From: Gemmatimonadota bacterium
GTDB lineage: Bacteria > Gemmatimonadota > Gemmatimonadetes > Gemmatimonadales > Gemmatimonadaceae
DNA: 12,083 bases
Reading direction: 5' to 3'
NCBI GenBank assembly: GCA_031127185.1
Contig: JARIET010000056.1
Span: forward strand, 1-12,083
Position 1 is the stretch's first letter. Each line of letters opens with the position of its first letter. A program made the position numbers and the translations under genes. The notes under the pieces are model-generated. The model was not told the DNA's origin, made no database searches, and saw only the letters and a list, made by a program, of their open reading frames with translations. Below, piece after piece: positions 6,383 through 12,083 of the stretch.

Positions 6383-7374
6383 TCTACATCTGGACGGGAT
6401 TCCTCCTCTTCATCTTCGCGGTGCTCGCGCTCGATCTGGGCGTGTTCAACCGAAAGGACCACGTGCCAACGACGCGCGAAGCCCTCGGCTTCACGGCGGC
6501 AACCGTTGTCCTCGCACTGGCCTTTGCGGCGCTGGTCATCGTGGCATACGACCAGCATTGGCAAGGACTCGGGTTAGCGCTCGACGCAGTGGATGGCCAA
6601 CTCAACACCGGGCAAAGTGCTGCGATCAAGTTTGTCACGGGCTATCTGGTGGAACTCAGCTTGTCGATGGACAACGTGTTCGTCATTGCGCTGATTTTCG
6701 GCCACCTCAAGGTGCCGGCCAAGCTGCAGCACCGCGTGTTGTTCTGGGGAATCCTCGGCGCCTTGGCGATGCGAGGAGCAATGATTGCCGGCGGAGCTGC
6801 GCTCGTGTCGCGTTACCACTGGGTGATGTATGTGTTCGGTGGATTCCTCGTCCTGACGGCCGTGAAGATGCTGTTTGCCAAGAAACAGGAGGAGTCGCCA
6901 GAAGAGCAGTGGATCGTGCGCTGGCTCAATCGGCACTTTCGCGTGACGAAGGAGTTTCATGCACAGCACTTCATGATCATCCGCGATGGAAAGCGCTATC
7001 TCACACCGCTTGCCGTCGCCCTGGTGCTCGTGGAGTCGACCGACGTGTTGTTCGCCGTCGACTCGATTCCGGCGATCTTTTCCATCACCGCCGATCCATT
7101 CCTGGTATTCACGTCCAACGTCTTCGCCATTCTTTGCCTTCGGTCGCTCTACTTCGGACTGGCGGGGATGTTGCAGAAGTTCCGGTACCTTGGCGTTTCG
7201 TTGGCGATCATCCTGGGCATCGTCGGCTTGAAGATGTTGTTCTCTAGCTTCGTCAAGCAGCTTCTTGGCGATGCGGCCAATGTGACGATGCTCGCGATAG
7301 TGCTCGGCGTGCTGGTGGGCGGTGCAGTGCTGAGTGCGGTCGCCGAGCAGCGAGGCCGAAAGAACAAGGCCTGA
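6379..7374 (+). CDS. TerC/Alx family integral membrane protein, probable metal-ion exporter
   Basis: A 331-residue polytopic membrane protein with about nine hydrophobic segments and both TerC-family signatures: ELSLSMDNVFVIALIF (92-107) and ESTDVLFAVDSIPAIF (219-234) with conserved acidic residues. The sequence around TSNVFAILCLRSLYF (245-259) and the HFRVTK cytoplasmic loop place it nearer the Alx/YkoY branch (E. coli Alx about 320 residues) than tellurite-plasmid TerC. Members of this branch export Mn2+ and are often controlled by a yybP-ykoY manganese riboswitch; that activity is inferred here from family. No room for such a riboswitch exists, because the GTG start overlaps the ArsC-like stop (GTGA) with GGAG eight bases before it; control must lie upstream of 6023. 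The gene ends four bases before the convergent M1 peptidase stop. Confidence 0.92.
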   Translation: MIYIWTGFLLFIFAVLALDLGVFNRKDHVPTTREALGFTAATVVLALAFAALVIVAYDQHWQGLGLALDAVDGQLNTGQSAAIKFVTGYLVELSLSMDNVFVIALIFGHLKVPAKLQHRVLFWGILGALAMRGAMIAGGAALVSRYHWVMYVFGGFLVLTAVKMLFAKKQEESPEEQWIVRWLNRHFRVTKEFHAQHFMIIRDGKRYLTPLAVALVLVESTDVLFAVDSIPAIFSITADPFLVFTSNVFAILCLRSLYFGLAGMLQKFRYLGVSLAIILGIVGLKMLFSSFVKQLLGDAANVTMLAIVLGVLVGGAVLSAVAEQRGRKNKA

Positions 7375-7378
7375 TGAC

Positions 7379-10054
7379 TCAGCGCCGGGCGGCCGTTGCC
7401 CGAATCCGCACCGTGCGTTCCAATTCGTCTGCACTCTGAAGGACTTTCTGCCGAAGATCGGCGGGAAGGTCGGGGTGCGCGGCGAGCCAGGTCGTCACAA
7501 TCGATAACGCAGACGCGCTGGTCTGCCCGCCAAGAAAAGCGCCAAGCCAGGAGCCAAGGAAGAAAATCCGGCGGTTCTGCTGGATGTAGGGCAGGGAGTC
7601 GAGCGCTGCGCGCAAGAACGGCCTTGTCATCTCCTGGTGCTCAACCGCATTGAACGCACCGAGTGAGCCTGTGGCCCAGTCTTCGTTCAACGCACGATCA
7701 CCGAAGTACCTGGCGAAATACTCGGCCTTCGCCGCGGGCGTTGCGCGTGCAGCTCCCGCAGTGAACGCACGCCGTCGCCCGTCCGCGGTTGTGTCGCGGC
7801 CGACCTGAGCGGACAGAGCTGCCTCTGCTCGCACATCGCCGATGATCGTCAGGCGATCAACAATTGCCCAGCGCGTGGGATCGCGCATCGGTTCACCGGC
7901 GACAGAGTCCGCGCGGAGCAGTTCAACAAGTCGGTTTCGCCCGGCCTCGGTGCCAGCGATGCCAATGAACGCATCGAGGAACGCGCGTCGAACACCGAAC
8001 GACCGCGACGCATCCCCCTGGCCACCCCAGAACACGGCTTCCGCCTCGGCACGCAAGCCAGAGGAAAAAGCGGTGGTAAGATAGGCCCGCATTGTGCGGT
8101 CGAGTCGGCCGGTGAGCAGAGGAAGAATCTGCTCGTCCGATTCACGGGGCAGCTCGCGCAGTACAAGGCGCGCAAAGCGTTCCGGAGGCATGCGTGCCTC
8201 ACGAACCTGATCCCACAGCGCTCCCCAGAGCATGCTACGCAGCAACGGATCGGTCACCGACTGCAAGGCTCCGTTCTCGAGCGCGAGGACACTGGTTGAG
8301 TCGAGCAGCGAGAGGAAGTAACCGAAATCGTCAGCGTTCGGATACACGAAGAGTGGCGCTGGTTTGCCGCGCGCTTCGCGAACGTCGGTGTTTACGCCGG
8401 ACAGATCCACATCCAGTCGTTCCGTTCGGCCGCCAGAATAGGCGAGCAACACACGCGTGCGCATCGGCCACGCAGCGGTTCCCGACACCGCGGGCTGCGC
8501 CGCGCGCTGCCGCAGCGCGAGCTGGGCTATGCGGCCGTCGCGAACTGTCAGAATCGGTTCCAGCACCGGCATGCCGGGCCGCAGCATGAATTGTTCGCCA
8601 AACTCCTGTAACGGTCGTCCCGCAGCCTGGCCGATCGCATTGAGAAGGTCGGACCAGGTCGCGTTTCCGTAGGCGTGTGTCGCGAGAAACGCGCGCACGC
8701 CGCCCTTAAATGCGGGTTCGCCGACCAGATGATTCAGTTGCTTGAGCACGCTGGGGGCCTTGTTGTATACGATGGCGCCGTATGCGCTCTTGGCCTGGTC
8801 GAGATTGCCAAGCTGCTGCCAGAGTGGAGTCGTCCCCGCGGTCTGATCCACGCCATAGGCGGCAGGTTTGTTTGACTGATAGAAGGATTTCCACGCATCG
8901 CTCGTTGGCTCGAGCTCGGCCAGCGCCTTTGCGCCGATATAGGTCGCGAATCCTTCCTTGAGCCACAGGTCATCGAACCACTTCATGGTCACGAGATCGC
9001 CAAACCACTGGTGCGCGGTCTCGTGCAGGATGGTGGAGAACCGTCCGACGCGGCGGGTCAGTGTGGGCCGATCACGGAAGATGAATCGGTCCTCGTTGTA
9101 CATCACCAGCCCGGGATGCTCCATTCCGCCAAACGGGAAGGCCGGCGCCAGCATCATGTCAAACTTCTCAAAGGGATAGGCGCGGCCGAAGTACGCTTCC
9201 ATCCATTCGAGCGCACGGTGCGACAGCGAAAGCAGGGTGTCGGCGTCGACCTCGCGCGCGCGCGATCGCCGTGAGTACAGCCCAATGGTGCGCCCGTTGA
9301 CCGTGCTTGCACGGCGTTCCCACGGTCCGGCCGCAAACGCTATGAGATATGTGCTCAGCGGTTGCGTCTCCGCGAAGGTGCTGCGGACGACGCCGGCCGT
9401 GGTATCGGCGCGCACGAGTGAACCATTCCCAAGGACCGTCCACTCTGCCGGCGCCATGAGAGACAGTGTGACGCGGGCCTTCAAGTCCGGCTGATCGAAA
9501 GATGGAAAAAGTTGATTGGCATCAGCCGGAACGAGCAGCGTATAGAGATAGGTGCTGCCGTCAACTGCATCGCGCGTCCGAATGATGCTCGCACCGCTGG
9601 GCGCGATTTCGGACACGAACCGCACAGTTACACGGTTGACTCCGCCCACCAACTCCGATGCACTGATGCGCAGATGGTGACCGTTGAACTGCGGCTGCGA
9701 AACCGGCGTGCCATTGACTGCGACGGAGACGATGCGGCGGCCGCGGTAGTCCAGTACAACATCGCCTGACGCTGTGCGGGTGAAGCGGACTTCCACACTT
9801 CCTGGTGCGCTATCGGGCGCGGTGACATCGAGCGTCAACGCGTAGCGAACGTCTGAAATGGTGGCCGAACGATGCCGGGCGAGCTCCAGCGACACGCCGC
9901 GCCCGTCTCGAGGAACTCCACTGGCCGTTTGCGGTTGTGCCGGGAGTGTGGCAACGACTCCCGATGCCAGCATGCCGGCGACAGCGGCCCTGCGCAGATG
10001 CGAGTCCAGTGCTCTGGACACGGCCGTCACTGAGGGGATGGGATTGTGAGGCAC
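7379..10054 (-). CDS. Secreted M1-family metallopeptidase (aminopeptidase N-like)
   Basis: The predicted product is 891 residues. A signal peptide lies at about residues 19-42 (arginines, then AAVAGMLASGVVATLPAQ), so the enzyme is likely exported. An N-terminal beta domain carries LFPSFDQPDLKAR (182-194). The zinc site is HETAH (344-348) with the third ligand Glu367 in LKEGFATYIG, the HExxH-18-E pattern of M1. The substrate-binding motif, usually GAMEN, is GGMEH at 309-313. A catalytic Tyr fits VYNKAPSVL (Tyr430). The C-terminal third is a helical ERAP1_C-like domain. It would remove N-terminal amino acids from peptides outside the cytoplasm. I chose the GTG at 10054 because a TATCTT sits six bases upstream, suggesting a leaderless message. 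A GTG at 10072 (897 residues) is possible but has no Shine-Dalgarno. The gene is divergent from the M24 peptidase gene. Confidence 0.93.
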   Translation of the reverse strand: MPHNPIPSVTAVSRALDSHLRRAAVAGMLASGVVATLPAQPQTASGVPRDGRGVSLELARHRSATISDVRYALTLDVTAPDSAPGSVEVRFTRTASGDVVLDYRGRRIVSVAVNGTPVSQPQFNGHHLRISASELVGGVNRVTVRFVSEIAPSGASIIRTRDAVDGSTYLYTLLVPADANQLFPSFDQPDLKARVTLSLMAPAEWTVLGNGSLVRADTTAGVVRSTFAETQPLSTYLIAFAAGPWERRASTVNGRTIGLYSRRSRAREVDADTLLSLSHRALEWMEAYFGRAYPFEKFDMMLAPAFPFGGMEHPGLVMYNEDRFIFRDRPTLTRRVGRFSTILHETAHQWFGDLVTMKWFDDLWLKEGFATYIGAKALAELEPTSDAWKSFYQSNKPAAYGVDQTAGTTPLWQQLGNLDQAKSAYGAIVYNKAPSVLKQLNHLVGEPAFKGGVRAFLATHAYGNATWSDLLNAIGQAAGRPLQEFGEQFMLRPGMPVLEPILTVRDGRIAQLALRQRAAQPAVSGTAAWPMRTRVLLAYSGGRTERLDVDLSGVNTDVREARGKPAPLFVYPNADDFGYFLSLLDSTSVLALENGALQSVTDPLLRSMLWGALWDQVREARMPPERFARLVLRELPRESDEQILPLLTGRLDRTMRAYLTTAFSSGLRAEAEAVFWGGQGDASRSFGVRRAFLDAFIGIAGTEAGRNRLVELLRADSVAGEPMRDPTRWAIVDRLTIIGDVRAEAALSAQVGRDTTADGRRRAFTAGAARATPAAKAEYFARYFGDRALNEDWATGSLGAFNAVEHQEMTRPFLRAALDSLPYIQQNRRIFFLGSWLGAFLGGQTSASALSIVTTWLAAHPDLPADLRQKVLQSADELERTVRIRATAARR

Positions 10055-10060
10055 GGTTCG

Positions 10061-10066
10061 AAGATA
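10061..10066 (-). promoter_or_regulatory. Candidate -10 element for a leaderless M1 peptidase transcript
   Basis: TATCTT on the minus strand ends six bases before the GTG at 10054, the same spacing as the TATCGT before the ATG at 2465. A -35 match is poor. This is an inference from position only. Confidence 0.35.
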
Positions 10067-10140
10067 GTGCACGCCGTAATCGTTTGGCCGCCCTGTCGGC
10101 GCTGCTTTTGCGGTGCGAGATTCTTTGCTCCGCCCGAACC

Positions 10141-10146
10141 AAAGGA
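10141..10146 (+). promoter_or_regulatory. Ribosome binding site that sets the start of the M24 gene
   Basis: AAAGGA at 10141-10146 is seven bases before the ATG at 10154. It rules against the longer reading from 10046, whose extra 36 residues would precede the Tat signal. Confidence 0.75.
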
Positions 10147-10153
10147 CTCCGCC

Positions 10154-11440
10154 ATGCTCTCCCGTCGCACATTCATAGCTCGCTCATCGGCTGGAATCGC
10201 CGGTGCCGCAATTGTGACTTCAATCCCTGAAGACGCGCGAGCCCAACAAGCGACCGCCCTTCCGCCGGCCATCCGGGCCCTGACCTCAATGAGATCGCAA
10301 GCGACGCCCATTTCGATCGACGAGCGCCGGGCGCGTCTTGAGAAGGCGCGTCGACTGATGCGGTCCAATGGCATCGATGCGCTGATGCTCACAGGCGGCA
10401 CTTCTATGGAATACTTCACTGGGATTCGATGGGGTCTTTCCGAGCGACTTCTCGCCACCATTGTGCCTGCAAGCGGATCAGCATTTCTGGTCACGCCGAA
10501 GTTCGAAGAAGAACGAGCAATGGAACAGGCGCATCAAGGGCCGCTCGGGGCCGACGCGACGGTGTTGGCATGGGAAGAGGACGAGGATCCCTACGCCCTG
10601 ATCGCCAAGGGGTTGCGTGACCGTGGCCTGACAACCGCCACCATAGGGGCGGAGGAGACGGTCCGCTTTGTCTTTGCAAACGGTGCCGCGCAGATACCGG
10701 CGGTTCGAGTCGTGAGCGGGACGCCGGTGACTGCGGGGTGCAGGACTATCAAGGACGCACACGAGATTGCGCTGATGCGCCTCGCAAGTGCCGTTACCCT
10801 AAAGGCTTACGAGGCAGCGTGGAAGTCATTACGAGACGGAATGACCCAGGGAGATTTCGGCAGGCTGGTTCAGCAGGCACACCAGCAGCTCGGGTTCGAT
10901 GGCTCAGCTGGCGTGCAGGTTGGTAAGTACTCCGCGCTGCCGCATGGGTCGGCGACCCCTCAGGTGATTCGAGAAGGGAGCATCCTGTTGATTGACGGCG
11001 GATGCAAGGTTGAAGGGTACAGTTCCGACATTTCTCGCACCTTTGTGTTGGGCAAACCCAGCCAAAGAATGAAGGATGTGTTCGAAGTGGAGCTTGCTGC
11101 ACAGACAGCCGCTCTGCGGGCCGCGCGCCCTGGGCTTCCTTGCGAGGCGGTTGACGCGGCGGCGAGAAAGGTGATTACAGATGCCGGCTTTGGCCCGGAT
11201 TATAAGTTCTTCACACACCGGGTTGGCCACGGTATGGGGATGGACGGGCACGAATGGCCGTACCTTGTGCGCGGAAACAAACTGCCGTTGGCTCCCGGCA
11301 TGGTCTTCAGCGATGAACCGGGGATCTACCTTCGCGACGAGTTCGGCGTGCGGCTAGAAGACGACATGGTTATCACAGATGCTGGCGCTGAGCTGTTTAC
11401 TAAGCAATCTTCAAGCCTAGAGACCCCATTTTCGGCGTAG
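10154..11440 (+). CDS. Tat-exported M24-family metallopeptidase (Xaa-Pro aminopeptidase/dipeptidase-like)
   Basis: A 428-residue protein that begins with a twin-arginine signal SRRTFIA (3-9), followed by a hydrophobic stretch (AGIAGAAIV) and a likely cleavage after ARA at 28-30, so it should be folded in the cytoplasm and exported. An N-terminal creatinase-type domain (about 55-195, with GGTSMEYFTGIRW at 81-93) precedes the pita-bread catalytic domain. All five metal ligands are visible: Asp281 in LLIDGG, Asp292 in SSDISRTF, His359 in VGHGMGMDGHE, Glu388 in DEPGIY and Glu402 in VRLEDD. Such enzymes cleave the X-Pro bond using a two-metal centre. With the divergent M1 peptidase it would form an extracytoplasmic peptide-degrading pair, one of them able to deal with proline. 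The last about 15 residues (TKQSSSLETPFSA) look like a non-catalytic tail. No terminator hairpin follows the stop. Confidence 0.93.
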   Translation: MLSRRTFIARSSAGIAGAAIVTSIPEDARAQQATALPPAIRALTSMRSQATPISIDERRARLEKARRLMRSNGIDALMLTGGTSMEYFTGIRWGLSERLLATIVPASGSAFLVTPKFEEERAMEQAHQGPLGADATVLAWEEDEDPYALIAKGLRDRGLTTATIGAEETVRFVFANGAAQIPAVRVVSGTPVTAGCRTIKDAHEIALMRLASAVTLKAYEAAWKSLRDGMTQGDFGRLVQQAHQQLGFDGSAGVQVGKYSALPHGSATPQVIREGSILLIDGGCKVEGYSSDISRTFVLGKPSQRMKDVFEVELAAQTAALRAARPGLPCEAVDAAARKVITDAGFGPDYKFFTHRVGHGMGMDGHEWPYLVRGNKLPLAPGMVFSDEPGIYLRDEFGVRLEDDMVITDAGAELFTKQSSSLETPFSA

Positions 11441-11459
11441 CCCCAAGTTCTGTAACGCG

Positions 11460-11488
11460 ATGAACGATGTCACAATCATGCGTATAAT
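11460..11488 (+). promoter_or_regulatory. Promoter of the HTH regulator gene
   Basis: TATAAT (11483-11488) is a perfect -10 in an AT-rich stretch (20 G or C in 60 bases at 11461-11520). A weak -35, ATGAAC, lies at 11460-11465 with a 17-base spacer. Transcription would start near 11495, leaving about 26 bases of leader that contain the repeat at 11506-11528. Confidence 0.5.
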
Positions 11489-11505
11489 CTTATATTTAAC
11501 AACAG

Positions 11506-11528
11506 GTTTCACGTTTCACAAATGAAAC
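11506..11528. repeat. Tandem GTTTCAC repeats plus inverted repeat over the start codon, candidate operator
   Basis: GTTTCAC occurs twice in tandem (11506-11512, 11513-11519). The second copy is also the left arm of a perfect inverted repeat: GTTTCA (11513-11518), CAAA, TGAAAC (11523-11528). The right arm includes part of the ATG at 11522. A further GTGAAAC copy is inside the gene at 11631-11637. The position between promoter and coding start suits autoregulation by the HTH protein, or a small hairpin hiding the start codon. Confidence 0.5.
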
Positions 11529-12064
11529 AAACTGCTCTAAGACCGTCTGACATTGTTACGGCGCTCGAAATCGCAGTCAGTCCAGGATCTACACTCGCTG
11601 AGCTTGCGCTAGGCTCTGCCAAAAGCATCGGTGAAACCCACAACGCCGTTCGTCGGCTGGAGAAATCAGGCCTACTCTTGGCTGATCGGCGGATAGCTGC
11701 AGTCGACCCCGTACTTCAGTTCATCCGCTGGGGCGTGCCGTACGCCTTCCCCGCAATGCTCGGCGGGCCTGCCATCGGTTACCCGACGGCCGTTATTCGA
11801 GCCGACCCCCGCGTGGCCAACAGTGCACCCAGTGCGAGCAGCGACGCTCCCGACGAAGCCGAGTACGTCTGGCCCTGGGCTGACGGGTCGGTTGGTGGGA
11901 CCGCCCTGACACCGTTGTTCCCGGCTGCGGTGCGACTGGTGGACCGCAACCCGCGACTTGCGTCCATGCTCTCGCACATCGACCTCGTGCGGGTGGGGAG
12001 CGCCAGAGAACGCGACGCAGCAATCGACGCACTTGCACAAGCACTCCGGGCGGCAGCGTCGTGA
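11522..12064 (+). CDS. HTH (winged-helix, MarR-like) regulator paired with a downstream gene
   Basis: A 180-residue protein. Residues 7-58 form a helix-turn-helix: LRPSDIVTALEIAVSPG, LAELALGSAKSIGETHNAV, then RRLEKSGLLLADRR as recognition helix and wing. A conserved-looking segment VDPVLQFIRWGVPYAFPA (61-78) and GYPTAVI (86-92) follow, then a low-complexity Ala/Ser/Asp stretch (about 97-113), VWPWADGSVGGTALTPLFP (116-134) and a C-terminal helix HIDLVRVGSARERDAAIDAL (152-171). I recall similar HTH proteins that carry this GVxYAFPA and VWP pattern, found beside nucleotidyltransferase-type genes, but could not check that here. The gene has its own AT-rich promoter with a palindrome over its start codon and overlaps the next gene by GTGA. 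It may be an autoregulating, antitoxin-like or housekeeping repressor. Function beyond DNA binding is unproven. Confidence 0.75.
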   Translation: MKQTALRPSDIVTALEIAVSPGSTLAELALGSAKSIGETHNAVRRLEKSGLLLADRRIAAVDPVLQFIRWGVPYAFPAMLGGPAIGYPTAVIRADPRVANSAPSASSDAPDEAEYVWPWADGSVGGTALTPLFPAAVRLVDRNPRLASMLSHIDLVRVGSARERDAAIDALAQALRAAAS

Positions 12065-12083
12065 CCACACTGCGGGAGGACGT
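12061..12083 (+). CDS. Start of a downstream gene, cut by the window edge
   Basis: A GTG at 12061 overlaps the regulator's TGA as GTGA and is followed by seven open codons (beginning VTTLRED) before the window ends. Translational coupling is the only support. By context it may be the regulator's partner, possibly a nucleotidyltransferase-type protein, but nothing in seven residues shows this. Confidence 0.45.

Noticed and set aside
6574..7434. Long minus-strand reading frame opposite terC
   Set aside because: Its His/Gln/Glu-rich translation is a mirror of membrane-protein codons in a GC-rich gene; no family resemblance and no start signal.
9246..9261. Run of alternating CG
   Set aside because: It is inside the M1 coding sequence and explained by Arg/Ala codons in a GC-rich genome.
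10046..10153. Upstream extension of the M24 gene
   Set aside because: A strong AAAGGA site and the twin-arginine signal both point to the ATG at 10154; the extension would bury the export signal.
1..12083. CRISPR arrays, tRNA/rRNA genes, IS elements or phage genes
   Set aside because: No regularly spaced repeats, tRNA-like cloverleaf, transposase motif or terminal inverted repeats were seen on reading.

Overview
This 12,083-base window is a bacterial chromosomal segment. It is GC-rich (roughly 60% by eye), tightly packed, and shows no phage, IS, CRISPR or RNA genes. The protein style suggests a soil or aquatic bacterium of the Gemmatimonadota type: exported M1 and M24 peptidases, a GTxK-type ArsC-like protein coupled to TerC, a short acidic hypothetical ending in a GNWPDWL motif, and a regulator with a HTH then a GVPYAFPA motif. 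That assignment is recalled family knowledge, not a search result. Non-ATG starts are very common: seven of the eleven coding regions are best read from TTG or GTG.

Layout, left to right. (1) 1-534, minus: the N-terminal 178 residues of a membrane glycosyltransferase of the GT39/ArnT type, cut by the window edge and starting in a TTGA overlap with mnmG. (2) 531-2441, minus: MnmG, the tRNA U34 modification enzyme. (3) 2465-2755, plus: a 96-residue hypothetical, divergent from mnmG with only 23 bases between start codons and apparently leaderless. (4) 2788-3807, minus: a dienelactone-hydrolase-family lipoprotein. (5) 3851-4753, minus: an unusual protein with a putative DNA-binding N-terminal half and a nucleotidyltransferase-fold C-terminal half whose catalytic residues are largely lost. 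It is followed by a very AT-rich spacer (4754-4898) with a long imperfect palindrome. (6) 4899-5885, minus: a YheT-family alpha/beta hydrolase. (7) 6023-7374, plus: an ArsC-like thioredoxin-fold protein lacking its cysteines, translationally coupled (GTGA) to a TerC/Alx-type membrane protein. (8) 7379-10054, minus: a secreted M1 metallopeptidase, convergent with terC across 4 bases. (9) 10154-11440, plus: a Tat-exported M24 (Xaa-Pro aminopeptidase-like) peptidase, divergent from the M1 gene. (10) 11522-12064, plus: a HTH regulator behind an AT-rich promoter with a repeat/palindrome covering its start codon, overlapping by GTGA a gene that leaves the window.

Together these are mostly housekeeping and scavenging functions: tRNA modification, envelope glycosylation, extracytoplasmic peptide and ester hydrolysis, and metal-ion export. 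The two regulatory-looking loci, 3851-4860 and 11460-12083, stand out. Both have AT-rich upstream regions with palindromes. One encodes a putative fusion of a DNA-binding domain and a dead nucleotidyltransferase; the other looks like a regulator plus partner-gene pair. They are the best candidates for something undescribed in this window, but neither is proven to be a toxin-antitoxin or defence system. No gene-free stretch exceeds about 150 bases.
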